45,437 bases of DNA from Pseudomonadota bacterium (GTDB lineage: Bacteria; Pseudomonadota; Gammaproteobacteria; Burkholderiales; Burkholderiaceae_E): NCBI GenBank assembly GCA_023388075.1, contig JAEWGX010000062.1, positions 1 to 45,437 of the forward strand. Direction: 5' to 3'. How positions within the stretch are numbered: the first letter of the stretch is position 1; every line of letters starts with the position of its first letter. The position numbers and the translations under genes are program-made. The notes beneath the pieces were generated by a model. It did not search any database, was not told the origin of the DNA, and worked only from the letters and a program-made list of their open reading frames with translations. Shown one piece after another: positions 15,786 to 24,409 of the stretch.

Positions 15786-16607
15786 ATGGACCCGACCTGG
15801 CTCTCCGTCGAACGGATCCCGACCGCGGGCCTGGCGGGGATCTTCACCGACATCGACGACACGCTCACCACCGGCGGCAAGCTGCCCGCGGAGGTCTACG
15901 GCGCGCTCGAGCAGCTCGCCCGTGCCGGCTACGCCATCGTTCCCGTGACCGGCCGCTCGGCGGGCTGGGCCCACATGATCCTGCACCACTGGCCGGTGGA
16001 GGCCGTGGTGGCGGAAAGCGGAGGGCTCCTGCTCCACCGGAACCGGGCCGGGGTGCCGCGCTGGCAGTACCACGACGAGCCGGCCCGGGTCGCGCAGGAT
16101 CGCCGGCGGATCGCCGAGGTCGCGGCCGGCGTGATGACGCGGATCCCGGAGCTGGTGCTCGCCGACGACAACGAGTTCCGCCTGGTCGATTTCGCCCTGG
16201 ACCATTGCGAGACCATCCCTGCCGTCGCGCAGCACCGCATCGACGAAGCGATCGCGATGTTCCGCGAGGCCGGGCTGCAGGCGCGCGCGAGCAGCGTGCA
16301 CATCAACGTGTGGCGCGGCGAGTTCGACAAGGCGCCGATGGCGCTACGCTATCTCGCCGAGGTGCGCGGCGCGTCGCTGCCCGGCGAGCGCGACCGGTGG
16401 CTGTTCGTCGGCGACGCGCCCAACGACGCATCGATGTTCGCCGCCTTTCCATGCTCGGTCGGCGTCGCGAATCTCGCAGCGCAGATCCACCACCTGCCGG
16501 TCGCGCCGCGCTACATGACGAAGGCGGGCCACGGCGCCGGCTTCGTCGAGCTTGCCCGCCACCTGCTGAGCCGTTCCCGATCCCTGCCCGAGGAGACCTC
16601 CCGATGA
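15786..16607 (+). CDS. HAD-superfamily (IIB) phosphatase
   Basis: This 273-residue HAD-IIB phosphatase has motif I FTDIDDTLTTGG (nucleophile D22, acid D24), motif II in VPVTGRSAGW, a cap domain between, and motif IV VGDAPNDASMF. The overall shape recalls Cof/YedP-type sugar phosphatases; mannosyl-3-phosphoglycerate- or trehalose-type phosphatases are the nearest functional relatives I can suggest. The substrate is unknown. The stop overlaps the next gene (GST) as ATGA at 16604-16607, so the two are coupled. No ribosome site is visible ahead of the ATG. Confidence 0.82.
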   Translation: MDPTWLSVERIPTAGLAGIFTDIDDTLTTGGKLPAEVYGALEQLARAGYAIVPVTGRSAGWAHMILHHWPVEAVVAESGGLLLHRNRAGVPRWQYHDEPARVAQDRRRIAEVAAGVMTRIPELVLADDNEFRLVDFALDHCETIPAVAQHRIDEAIAMFREAGLQARASSVHINVWRGEFDKAPMALRYLAEVRGASLPGERDRWLFVGDAPNDASMFAAFPCSVGVANLAAQIHHLPVAPRYMTKAGHGAGFVELARHLLSRSRSLPEETSR

Positions 16608-17311
16608 TCCGCTTCTACTACAACGCCGCCCCCAACCCGATGAAGGTGGCCCTGCTGCTGGAGGAGCTCGGGCTGCCCTACGAGCCGGTGCCGGTGGACA
16701 CCCGCAAGGGCGAGCAGTTCACGCCGGAGTACCTCGGGATCAACCCCAACGGCAAGGTGCCGGCGATCGTGGACGGCGACGTCACCGTGTTCGACAGCAA
16801 CGCGATCCTGCTCTACCTCGCCGACCAGGCCGGGCGCTTCATCCCCGCGCCGTCGAATGCCGCCGCCCGCGGCGAGCTGCTGTCCTGGCTGATGTTCGTC
16901 GCGAGCGGCGTCGGCCCGTTCTCCGGCCAGGCGGTGCACTTCCGGCACTATGCGCCCGAACCCAAGGACTATGCCCTCAACCGCTACGACTACGAGGCGG
17001 ACCGGCACTGGCGGATCCTGAACGATCGACTCGCCCGGCATTCGCACATGGTGGGAGACACCTACGGCATCGTCGACATGGCGGTGTGGGGCTGGGCTCG
17101 CCTGGTGCCCCACGTGATGGGCGACCCGGACGCGTGGGGTCGCTATCCGCACGTCAAGCGCCTGCTCGACGAGATCAACGCCCGTCCGGCGGCAGGTCGC
17201 GCCGAGGCGCTGCGCCGCGGCCACGCCTTCAAGGCGGAGATGGACGAGGAGGCACTGCGCAACTGGTTTCCGCAGAACGAGCGTCTGCGTGCCTCGGACG
17301 GCCGGCGCTGA
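16604..17311 (+). CDS. Glutathione S-transferase (Nu/Ure2-like)
   Basis: This 235-residue GST has an N-terminal thioredoxin fold (FYYNAAPNPMKVALLLEELGLPYE), the cis-proline region INPNGKVPAIVD and the glutathione-gamma-Glu contact FDSNAILLYLAD. A helical C-terminal domain with YGIVDMAVWGW follows. The pattern matches YfcG/Nu-class enzymes, which often act as disulfide reductases. The start at 16604 overlaps the HAD stop and has AGGAGA upstream. The substrate is not predictable from sequence. Confidence 0.88.
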   Translation: MIRFYYNAAPNPMKVALLLEELGLPYEPVPVDTRKGEQFTPEYLGINPNGKVPAIVDGDVTVFDSNAILLYLADQAGRFIPAPSNAAARGELLSWLMFVASGVGPFSGQAVHFRHYAPEPKDYALNRYDYEADRHWRILNDRLARHSHMVGDTYGIVDMAVWGWARLVPHVMGDPDAWGRYPHVKRLLDEINARPAAGRAEALRRGHAFKAEMDEEALRNWFPQNERLRASDGRR

Positions 17312-17396
17312 GCTCGGCTTTGTCGGAGGATGCAGGGCGATCGGTTAGCATCGCCGCGAATGGGCCGGCAGCGCGCCGGCTGAACCGGAGAATGGC

Positions 17397-17822
17397 ATGG
17401 CCAAAGTACTGATACCCGTCGACGGATCCGCCCCTTCCCTGCGCGCGATCGACAGCGTGCTGAAGGAGATCGAGGAAGGTCGCCAGATCGACATCCACGT
17501 GCTCAACGTCCAGCCGCAGGTGATTTCCGGCCACGCCCGCGCCTACCTCAGCAAGGAGATGGTGGACGAGTACTACCGGGAGGAAGCCGACAAGGCGATG
17601 AAGGCGGCCAAGGAGAAGCTGGAGAAGGCCGGTGCACGGTACACCGAGGAGCGGATGATCGGCGCGCCCGGGGAGTGCATCGCCCGCTACGTGAAGAGCC
17701 ACGGCATCGAGATGATCGTCATGGGCACGCGTGGCCTGGGAACGGTCCAGGGCATGCTGCTCGGCTCGGTCGCCAGCAAGGTGCTCCACCTGGTGGACGT
17801 GCCGGTCCTGCTGGTCAAGTAG
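17397..17822 (+). CDS. Universal stress protein (UspA family, ATP-binding type)
   Basis: This 141-residue single-domain Usp starts AKVLIPVDGSAPSLRAID and ends MGTRGLGTVQGMLLGSVASKVLHLVDVPVLLVK. The G-x2-G-x9-GS nucleotide motif is complete, so it should belong to the ATP-binding (MJ0577-like) subgroup. A charged helical insert (EEADKAMKAAKEKLEKAG) is typical. The gene stands alone, 85 bases after the GST. TTAGCAT around 17346 could be a -10 box, but no convincing -35 accompanies it. Confidence 0.9.
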   Translation: MAKVLIPVDGSAPSLRAIDSVLKEIEEGRQIDIHVLNVQPQVISGHARAYLSKEMVDEYYREEADKAMKAAKEKLEKAGARYTEERMIGAPGECIARYVKSHGIEMIVMGTRGLGTVQGMLLGSVASKVLHLVDVPVLLVK

Positions 17823-17873
17823 CCCGGCTCAGGCGTATCCGGCCGTGCGCAAGACGGCAGCCGCGCAGGCAGG

Positions 17874-18695
17874 TCAGCGCACCTGCAGCGACACGCTGCC
17901 GATCCCGGACACCTCGAACGACACCTCGGTGCCCGGCGCCGGGAACTTCGAGGTCACCAGGCTGCCGGTGGTGACCAGGTCCCCGGCCTTCAGCGAAAGG
18001 TTGCGCTCCTGCAGGTGCTCCGCCAGCCACGCCAGGGCATCCAGGGGATGACCCAGGACGTCGGCCCCGGTTCCGCGGCCCACCTCGCGGCCGTCGATGC
18101 TCGCCACGCCGGTGGCGGCCAGCAGGTCGCCGGCCGTCAAGCCGTCCACCGGCGCGCCCAGCACCAGCCCCTCGTTCCAGGCGTTGTCCGCGGCCAGGGT
18201 GAGGATCGACGATCCCAGCGCGTCATAGTCGGCGTGGCGATCGTCGGCCACCTCGAGCGCCGGAAAGGCGCAGGCGACATACGGCAGGATGGCCTCGCGC
18301 GACCACGGCTCCCGCCGCGGCGGCAGGTCGGCGCCGAGCTGGAAGGCGATCTCGAACTCGATCAGCAGCCGGCCGAAATCCGAGGCATGGATGGTGGCGC
18401 CCGAAGGCAGCACGCGATCCGCCAGCAGCCGGCCGGAGATCGAGTCGTGAAAGCCCACCATCCTGCGCATCGCCGGCGTGGTGAGCGCGATCTTGTAGCC
18501 GCAGCAACTGGTGCCGCGCAGCGCCTGCAGCCGTTCCACCAGGATGCCTTGCACGGCGTAGGCGAATCCGGGATCGCGCACCTCCCACGGCGAGGGCAGC
18601 GCGGCGAAGCGCTCCTTGTGACGGTGCTGGCGGAGCAGCTCCTCGGCCGCCGCTGCCGCCCGCTCGTGTCTCGCGGCTGATTCCCCTGGACCCAT
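17874..18695 (-). CDS. 2-keto-4-pentenoate hydratase/FAA-hydrolase family protein
   Basis: This 273-residue protein of the MhpD/DmpE-like branch of the FAA-hydrolase fold shows GYKIALTTPAMRRMVGFHDSISGRLL near 85-110 and IEFEIAFQLGADLPP (metal-binding E-x-E) near 135. PALEVADDRHADYDALGSSILTLAADNAWNEGLVLG and the terminal GDLVTTGSLVTSKFPAPGTEVSFE follow. These fit a vinylpyruvate hydratase or 4-oxalocrotonate decarboxylase that hydrates or decarboxylates 2-keto acids from meta cleavage. A link to the 3-hydroxyanthranilate genes about 2 kb away is plausible but they are not in the same operon. The start at 18695 overlaps the preceding small gene as ATGA. Confidence 0.82.
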   Translation of the reverse strand: MGPGESAARHERAAAAAEELLRQHRHKERFAALPSPWEVRDPGFAYAVQGILVERLQALRGTSCCGYKIALTTPAMRRMVGFHDSISGRLLADRVLPSGATIHASDFGRLLIEFEIAFQLGADLPPRREPWSREAILPYVACAFPALEVADDRHADYDALGSSILTLAADNAWNEGLVLGAPVDGLTAGDLLAATGVASIDGREVGRGTGADVLGHPLDALAWLAEHLQERNLSLKAGDLVTTGSLVTSKFPAPGTEVSFEVSGIGSVSLQVR

Positions 18696-19015
18696 CAGCC
18701 GGAGCTGCGCCTGGGCACCGCGCCGCGACGGCGGCTGCCCGCCGCGGCCATGCGCCGTTCCGCTGCGCGGGCACCGATCGAGCTCCACTGCTGCCAGAGC
18801 TGCGCCTGGTAGGTGACGGAGGGCAGCGATCCGATCTCGTTCGCGAGCGCCTCCATGAGGAGCGAAAGCCGATGCAGCTTCTCGAGCGGAGTTTCGTCGC
18901 TCGGCCCGGCATGCGGTCCGCGCACCGGCCCCTCGACCGCTGCGCCGGCGGCCTGGAAACCGAGGCGCCGTGCCAGGTCGAGGTAGTCGTCCCGTCCCTG
19001 ATCGCCGTCGTTCAT
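18695..19015 (-). CDS. Small conserved-looking protein of unknown function
   Basis: I do not recognise this 106-residue protein. It is hydrophilic at both ends with a helical middle, LHRLSLLMEALANEIGSLPSVTYQAQLWQQWSSIG, and a basic C-terminus. It has no signal peptide or membrane helix. The ATGA overlap with the downstream hydratase and its place between that gene and the Nudix gene suggest one transcript. It might be an accessory or regulatory partner of the hydratase, but nothing in its sequence shows that. Confidence 0.6.
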   Translation of the reverse strand: MNDGDQGRDDYLDLARRLGFQAAGAAVEGPVRGPHAGPSDETPLEKLHRLSLLMEALANEIGSLPSVTYQAQLWQQWSSIGARAAERRMAAAGSRRRGAVPRRSSG

Positions 19016-19053
19016 GTGACCTCCCCGGGGCGCCTGGGTGGCGCCGCAGGCTT

Positions 19054-19524
19054 TCATGGTGCCACAGACGCTCCGCTGGCGGCCAGAGCCCTTGCCAGCA
19101 GGCCATTGTCCTGGAGCAACGCCGTCATGGCCTTGGCGCATCGATGGGGCACGTCGGCCGGGTCGTACCAGCAGAACGCATCGACCTCCGGCAGCATCCG
19201 CCCGCTTCGGGGATGGCGGAAGCTGGTGGTGCAGACACAGTCCTGCAGGCGCACGTCCCGGGTGTGAACCCGGCGCGTGAAGAGATGCAGGTCCTTGCGC
19301 GGACGGTACCGGTGCCGCCCCAGGTCCGCCCAGCCGTGCTCGTCGAGCGTGATGCCGGTTTCCTCGCGAAGCTCGCGTCGCGCGGCGTCGAACGGCGACT
19401 CGCCAGGCTCGGCGAGCCCCTTGGGCAAGTCCCACCAGCGGCTGCCGGTGGCATGCGCGAGGAGCAGCTGGTCCCGCTCGTTGAGCAGGATCACGCCGCA
19501 GGACAGGCGCGTCGCATCGGGCAT
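19054..19524 (-). CDS. NUDIX hydrolase
   Basis: This 156-residue Nudix hydrolase has a complete Nudix box at residues 36-58 (GLAEPGESPFDAARRELREE followed by TGI; G36, E42, R50, E51, E54, E55, G57). The protein begins ATRLSCGVILLNERDQLLLAH, and WWDLPKGL leads into the box, a pattern common in diadenosine-polyphosphate or nucleotide-cleaning Nudix enzymes. The substrate cannot be assigned. The start ATG at 19524 lies close to a TAGCAT hexamer upstream, a possible -10. Confidence 0.85.
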   Translation of the reverse strand: MPDATRLSCGVILLNERDQLLLAHATGSRWWDLPKGLAEPGESPFDAARRELREETGITLDEHGWADLGRHRYRPRKDLHLFTRRVHTRDVRLQDCVCTTSFRHPRSGRMLPEVDAFCWYDPADVPHRCAKAMTALLQDNGLLARALAASGASVAP

Positions 19525-19533
19525 GCCACGATG

Positions 19534-19932
19534 CTACACCGGCAGCATGAACCCGCTGTCCTCCTCGAGGCAGGCATGTATGGTGGCCTGGATCTCGGCG
19601 ATGTCCATCGCATCGGCGATCATGCCGCTCTCCGGATCGGACTCGATCCACTGCCGGTAGAGCAGCAGCATGCCCTGCAGGGCCGCGTGCACCGCCGGAT
19701 CACGCACGTCGATCGATACCCGCATGCCGCGACAGGGCTCCTCCGGGCAGGCAGCGCGGATGGTGCCGACCGCCTCGAGCGCGCGCTCCACCTGGCGTCG
19801 TCGCAGCGACGGCTCCTCCGGTGATGCGGGCAGCGAGGACTCGACGATGGCGGGGAGCCGGGGGTCGTCGACGGTGCACTGGACGATGTCGAGCAAGGCA
19901 TGCGCGGCGGACCGCGACCTGACGATGAGCAT
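19534..19932 (-). CDS. Hypothetical protein
   Basis: I do not recognise this 132-residue protein. It has an N-terminal RSRSAAHALLDIVQCTVDDPRLPAIVES segment, a Cys-x4-Cys pair (CPEEPC) at mid-length and a helical C-terminal half with HAALQGMLLLYRQWIE and IAEIQATIHACLEED. There is no signal peptide or membrane segment. ATG at 19932 has a fair site (CGGAGAAG); a longer frame to 20061 is less likely. It runs in the same direction as the Nudix gene, 9 bases away, and may share its transcript. Confidence 0.6.
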   Translation of the reverse strand: MLIVRSRSAAHALLDIVQCTVDDPRLPAIVESSLPASPEEPSLRRRQVERALEAVGTIRAACPEEPCRGMRVSIDVRDPAVHAALQGMLLLYRQWIESDPESGMIADAMDIAEIQATIHACLEEDSGFMLPV

Positions 19933-20072
19933 GGCGCTTCTCCGGTGAGGCAGGCGCTGGGCGAACGGGTCAACGATAGCGGGAGCGTCGTATCGGCGGG
20001 CCGCGACGGGCGATCGACGGCCGGTTCCGCACCCCGAACGGCGCCCGCGGCACCCGCGCACGGGGCCTCCGC

Positions 20073-20078
20073 TATCAT
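20073..20078 (+). promoter_or_regulatory. Candidate -10 element ahead of the thuE-like gene
   Basis: TATCAT lies 9 bases before the ATG at 20088, with no clear -35. The geometry repeats that of the HAD gene (15773-15778) and would give a nearly leaderless message. Confidence 0.3.
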
Positions 20079-20087
20079 CGGACGCCC

Positions 20088-21410
20088 ATGGTTATCGATT
20101 CGCTGGCCCGGCCCTGGCTGCGCGCGCTGGTCGCGCCGCTGGTCCTGGGCGGCGCGATCCTGGCCGCGCCCGCGGCAGTCGCGGTGGAGATCGCGCTCTC
20201 CTGCGGGGCCGTCGGCCTCGAGCTCGCGTTGTGTCGCGACGGGGCGGACGCCTGGTCCAGGCGCACCGGCCACACGGTACGAATCGTGTCCACGCCCAAC
20301 TCGGCCACCGAGCGCCTCGCCCTCTACCAGCAGCTGCTCGCCGGGCGGGCGCGCGACATCGACGTCTACCAGGTCGACGTGGTCTGGCCGGGCATCCTGG
20401 CGCCCAACTTCATCGACCTCCGTCCCTATGCCGGCGGCACCGAGGCGGCTCACTTCCCGGCCATCGTCGCCAACAACACGGTCGACGGCCGGCTGGTCGC
20501 GATGCCGTTCTACACCGACGCCGGACTGCTCTTCTATCGTCGCGACCTGCTTCACGCGCACGGCAAGCCGGTGCCGCGCACCTGGGACGAGCTCACCCGG
20601 ACCGCCGCGGCGATCCAGGCGGCCGAACGGCGCGCGGCAGGCGATGCCGACGGATCGTCCACACGACGGTCCGGGGCCACCTGGGGCTACGTGTTCCAGG
20701 GCCGGGCCTACGAGGGGCTCACGGTGAACGCGCTGGAGTGGGTCCACGGCGAGGGCGGTGGCCGCATCGTCGACGACGACGGCCGCGTCACGATCGCGAA
20801 CGACGCCGCGGCACGCGCCCTCGCCCGGGCGCGCGACTGGATCGGCAGCATCGCGCCACCCGGCGTGCTCAACTATGCGGAGGAGGAGGCGCGCGGCCTG
20901 TTCCAGTCCGGTCACGCGGTCTTCATGCGCAACTGGCCCTACGCCTGGGCGCTTGCCAACGGCGACGACAGCCCCGTCCGGGGCAAGGTCGGCGTCGCGG
21001 CCCTGCCCGCCGGGTCGGCGGAGGGGGCGCCGGCGGCGGTGCTCGGTGGCTGGAATCTCGCGGTGTCGCGGCATTCACGACATCCGGCCGAGGCCGCGGA
21101 CCTGGTCATGTACCTCTGCAGCGCCGCCGAGCAGAAGCGTCGCGCGATCGCCGCCGCGTACAACCCGACGATTCCCGCGCTCTACGACGATCCCGATGTG
21201 GTGGCGGCCAATCCCTTCATCGCGTCGCTGCGCCCCGCCCTGGAGGCGGCGGTCGCCCGACCGTCCCGGGTGACGGGGCGGCACTACAACCGCGTCTCCC
21301 ATGCCTTCTGGAGCGCGGCCCACGACGTGCTTGCCGGGGAGGCCGCGCCGGAGCCGGCGCTCGATGCGCTCGCGCAGCGGCTGCGGCGACTTGGCCGGCG
21401 GGGCTGGTAG
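20088..21410 (+). CDS. thuE: Sugar ABC transporter substrate-binding protein (ThuE-like, trehalose/maltose type)
   Basis: This 440-residue family-1 solute-binding protein has a signal peptide (hydrophobic core around 12-32, cleavage near AVA). The mature sequence is close to rhizobial ThuE: STPNSATERLALYQQLLAGRARDIDVYQVDVVWPGILA, ALEWVHGEGGGRIVDDDGR, EEEARGLFQSGHAVFMRNWPYAWAL, and RPSRVTGRHYNRVSHAFW. ThuE binds trehalose, maltose and sucrose. The similarity supports a disaccharide, but the exact ligand is inference. It is the first gene of an operon with two permeases; the ATPase subunit is not present in the window. Confidence 0.85.
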   Translation: MVIDSLARPWLRALVAPLVLGGAILAAPAAVAVEIALSCGAVGLELALCRDGADAWSRRTGHTVRIVSTPNSATERLALYQQLLAGRARDIDVYQVDVVWPGILAPNFIDLRPYAGGTEAAHFPAIVANNTVDGRLVAMPFYTDAGLLFYRRDLLHAHGKPVPRTWDELTRTAAAIQAAERRAAGDADGSSTRRSGATWGYVFQGRAYEGLTVNALEWVHGEGGGRIVDDDGRVTIANDAAARALARARDWIGSIAPPGVLNYAEEEARGLFQSGHAVFMRNWPYAWALANGDDSPVRGKVGVAALPAGSAEGAPAAVLGGWNLAVSRHSRHPAEAADLVMYLCSAAEQKRRAIAAAYNPTIPALYDDPDVVAANPFIASLRPALEAAVARPSRVTGRHYNRVSHAFWSAAHDVLAGEAAPEPALDALAQRLRRLGRRGW

Positions 21411-21412
21411 CC

Positions 21413-22366
21413 GTGGCGGCCCGTCCCTCGGCGGTCCCGCGGCCGCATGGCCACGACCTGGAGGGGCACCGCATCCGGGCCGCCTGGCGGCTGCTCGCGC
21501 CCACGCTCGTCGTCCTGGGCGTCGTCGCCGGCTGGCCGCTGCTGCGGACGATCTGGTTCGGATTCACCGACGCCACGCTCGCCGACATCACCGACTATCG
21601 CTTCGTCGGCTTCGCCAACTACCTCGAGCGCGACGACGGGGAATGGTACGGATTGCTCGCGGATCCCGACTGGTGGGGCGCGGTCTGGCGCACGGTGTGG
21701 TTCACGCTCGTGTCGGTTTCGGTCGAGACCGTCCTGGGCCTGGTCGTCGCGCTCACGCTCAACGTCCGTTTCCCGATGCGCGGGCTGGTTCGCGCCGCGA
21801 TCCTGGTGCCATGGGCCGTCCCGACGGTCGTGTCTGCAAAGATGTGGAGCTGGATGCTCAACGACCAGTTCGGCGTCATCAACCACGTTCTGCTGTCGAT
21901 CGGGCTGATCGACGGGCCGGTTGCCTGGACCGCCGACCCCGATCTCGCGATGTGGGCGGTGATCATGGTGGACGTGTGGAAGTCGACGCCGTTCATGGCG
22001 TTGCTGATCCTCGCGGCGCTGCAGATGGTCCCCGGCGACTGCTACGAGGCGGCGCGCGTGGACGGCATCCATCCGCTGCGGGTCTTCCTCCACATCACCC
22101 TGCCGTTGATCCGGCCCGCGCTCATCGTGGCGATCGTGTTCCGGGCGCTCGACGCGCTGCGGGTCTTCGACCTCATCTACGTGCTCACCTCGAACTCGCG
22201 CAGCACCATGTCGATGTCCGTCTATGCACGCCAGCAGCTCGTGGACTTCCAGGAGGTCGGCTACGGATCGGCCGCCTCCACCTTCCTGTTCCTGGTGATC
22301 GCGATGCTCACGGTGACCGCGATCCGCCTGGCGCGCCTGCGCCTCGACGAAGGCACGCCGCGGTGA
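21413..22366 (+). CDS. thuF: Sugar ABC transporter permease (ThuF-like)
   Basis: This 317-residue MalF-type permease has about six transmembrane helices, starting at WRLLAPTLVVLGVVAGWPLL near 26. The EAA loop is YEAARVDGIHPLRVFLHITLPLI, the ATPase contact. The start is GTG at 21413, two bases after the thuE stop; no ATG exists before the first helix. GFTDATLADITDYRFVGFANYLE is the usual MalF-type periplasmic segment. Confidence 0.85.
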   Translation: MAARPSAVPRPHGHDLEGHRIRAAWRLLAPTLVVLGVVAGWPLLRTIWFGFTDATLADITDYRFVGFANYLERDDGEWYGLLADPDWWGAVWRTVWFTLVSVSVETVLGLVVALTLNVRFPMRGLVRAAILVPWAVPTVVSAKMWSWMLNDQFGVINHVLLSIGLIDGPVAWTADPDLAMWAVIMVDVWKSTPFMALLILAALQMVPGDCYEAARVDGIHPLRVFLHITLPLIRPALIVAIVFRALDALRVFDLIYVLTSNSRSTMSMSVYARQQLVDFQEVGYGSAASTFLFLVIAMLTVTAIRLARLRLDEGTPR

Positions 22367-22382
22367 CCGAGGACGCCCCGCG

Positions 22383-23225
22383 ATGAGACCCTCCCGCGGC
22401 AGGCGCGTCGTGCGCGGCATCTGCTTCACGCTGCTGGTCCTGGCGATCGGCGCCGTCGCCGTGTTTCCGCTCTGGTATGCGGTGGTCTCGTCGTTTCGCT
22501 CCGGCGCCGATCTGTTCGTCCCGGCCCTGTGGCCGGAGCAAATGGCGCTCGAGAACTACCGCCAGATCTTCGTGCAGCAGGAGTTCGGCCGCAACATCGC
22601 GAACTCCGTCCTCGTCGCGACCGCCGTGGTGCTGGTCTCGCTCACGCTTTCGCTGGGCGCCGCCTACGGTCTCGGTCGCGTGCGGATGCGCGGCCGCACG
22701 GCGATGCTCGGCGCGATCCTCGCGGTGTCGATGTTTCCCCAGGTGGCGGTGCTCTCGGGCCTCTTCGAGCTGATCCGCGCGATCGGCCTCTACGACACGC
22801 TGCCCGGCCTGGTGATCGCCAACCTCACGCTCAGCCTGCCCTTCACCGTGTGGCTGCTCACCACCTTCATGCGGGAGCTGCCGATGGAGCTCGAGGAGGC
22901 GGCCTTCGTCGATGGGGCAAGCGTCGCGCAGATCGTGCGGCGGGTATTCATGCCGCTGCTGCTGCCCGCGATGGTGCCGATCGGGCTGCTCGCGTTCATC
23001 GTCGCCTGGAACGAGTTCCTGTTCGCCCTGACCTTCGCCCTGTCCGCCGACGTTCGCACGGTGCCGGTGGCGATCGCCCTGCTCTCGGGCGCCAGCAGCC
23101 AGGAGCTGCCCTGGGGGCCCATCATGGCGGCCTCGGTGGTGGTGACCGTGCCGGTGATCGTGCTGGTACTGGCGTTCCAGCGCAAGATCGTCGCAGGGCT
23201 CACCGCCGGCGCGCTGAAGGGATGA
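22383..23225 (+). CDS. thuG: Sugar ABC transporter permease (ThuG-like)
   Basis: This 280-residue MalG-type permease has six helices and the EAA loop EEAAFVDGASVAQIVRRVFMPLL. The segment PLWYAVVSSFRSGADLF is the common MalG N-terminal block, and AWNEFLFALTF sits in the late helices. The ATG at 22383 lies 17 bases after thuF. No MsmX/UgpC-type ATPase gene follows; the next gene is a pirin after 120 bases. The transporter must borrow a shared ATPase encoded elsewhere. Confidence 0.86.
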   Translation: MRPSRGRRVVRGICFTLLVLAIGAVAVFPLWYAVVSSFRSGADLFVPALWPEQMALENYRQIFVQQEFGRNIANSVLVATAVVLVSLTLSLGAAYGLGRVRMRGRTAMLGAILAVSMFPQVAVLSGLFELIRAIGLYDTLPGLVIANLTLSLPFTVWLLTTFMRELPMELEEAAFVDGASVAQIVRRVFMPLLLPAMVPIGLLAFIVAWNEFLFALTFALSADVRTVPVAIALLSGASSQELPWGPIMAASVVVTVPVIVLVLAFQRKIVAGLTAGALKG

Positions 23226-23344
23226 ATCGCGCTGTCCCCCCAAGGGCACTGCGTTCGGTCGTCGCGCGGGGTCGTACCGCCCTGCCGCTGCATTGAATCG
23301 TCCCGGCTTCGCCTCCATCTGATGCAAAAGGAGTGTCCGACCCC

Positions 23345-24409
23345 ATGAAGACAGCGACCGACAACCTCGTCCTGCGCATCGCGCCGCTCGGCTTTCCGTG
23401 GATCACCGCGGACCCGTTCCTCTTCTGCGCCCATCACGACGATGCCTATCCAGCGGGCAACGGCCGCTTCGGCCCGGCGACCCCGCTCGCCGGCCGCGAC
23501 ATCGGCCAGGACTTCAGCCGCAGGGACGGCTGGAGCATGTATCACGGCGAGACGGTGCCCGGATTCCCGGCCCATCCGCACCGCGGTTTCGAGACGGTCA
23601 CCATCGTGCGCCGGGGGCTGATCGACCATGCCGATTCCCTGGGCGCCGCGGCGCGCTTCGGCGACGGCGACGTGCAGTGGCTCACCGCGGGCGGCGGCAT
23701 CGTGCACTCGGAGATGTTTCCACTGCTGGAGACGGGCGCGCCCAATCCGCTGGAGCTGTTCCAGATCTGGCTCAACCTGCCGGCTGCAAGCAAGATGGCC
23801 GCGCCCTACTTCAGCATGTTCTGGGCCGACCGGGTTCCACGCCTCGCGCTGGCCGACGAGGAAGGCCGTCGCACGGAGGTGGCGGTGATCGCCGGTCACC
23901 TCGAGGGAGCGGCCGCGCCGCTGCCCGCGCCGCCGGATTCGTGGGCCGCCCGGGACGATGCCGACGTCGCCATCTGGACCATCCGGATGGATCCGGGCGC
24001 CCGCTGGACGCTGCCGCCGGCTGCCGGACGCGATACCCGCCGGCACCTCTATTTCTTCCGTGGCGACCGGCTACGGGTGGGCAGCGAGGCGCTCGACGGC
24101 GCCTGCGTCGTGGAGGTCAGGTCCGGCGTCCCGGCAGAGCTGGTCAACGACGGCTCGGCCGCTGCGGAGCTCCTGCTGCTGCAGGGCCGCCCCATCGGCG
24201 AGCCGGTCGCGCAGTACGGTCCGTTCGTGATGAACAGCCAGGACGAGATCCGGCAGGCGCTGATGGACTACCGTCGCACGGAGTTCGGCGGCTGGCCGTG
24301 GCCGGATGCCGCGCCGGTCCACGGCGAGGATCCGACCCGCTTCGCGCGGCACCCGGACGGCCGGCGCGAAACCGCCGGCCCTGCTCAGGGCGATCCGGCC
24401 GGCCGCTGA
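23345..24409 (+). CDS. Pirin family protein
   Basis: This 354-residue bicupin pirin has an intact metal site in the N-terminal cupin: H77 and H79 (FPAHPHRGFETVT), H121 and E123 (GGGIVHSEMFP). Pirins can have quercetin 2,3-dioxygenase activity or act as redox-sensing partners; neither can be assigned here. The protein is longer than typical ~290-residue pirins, with an extra N-terminal stretch and a C-terminal tail after the FVMNSQDEIRQALMDYR block. ATG at 23345 follows AAGGAG at 11 bases; a GTG at 23333 overlaps the site. The last 25 bases overlap a small convergent gene. Confidence 0.85.
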   Translation: MKTATDNLVLRIAPLGFPWITADPFLFCAHHDDAYPAGNGRFGPATPLAGRDIGQDFSRRDGWSMYHGETVPGFPAHPHRGFETVTIVRRGLIDHADSLGAAARFGDGDVQWLTAGGGIVHSEMFPLLETGAPNPLELFQIWLNLPAASKMAAPYFSMFWADRVPRLALADEEGRRTEVAVIAGHLEGAAAPLPAPPDSWAARDDADVAIWTIRMDPGARWTLPPAAGRDTRRHLYFFRGDRLRVGSEALDGACVVEVRSGVPAELVNDGSAAAELLLLQGRPIGEPVAQYGPFVMNSQDEIRQALMDYRRTEFGGWPWPDAAPVHGEDPTRFARHPDGRRETAGPAQGDPAGR

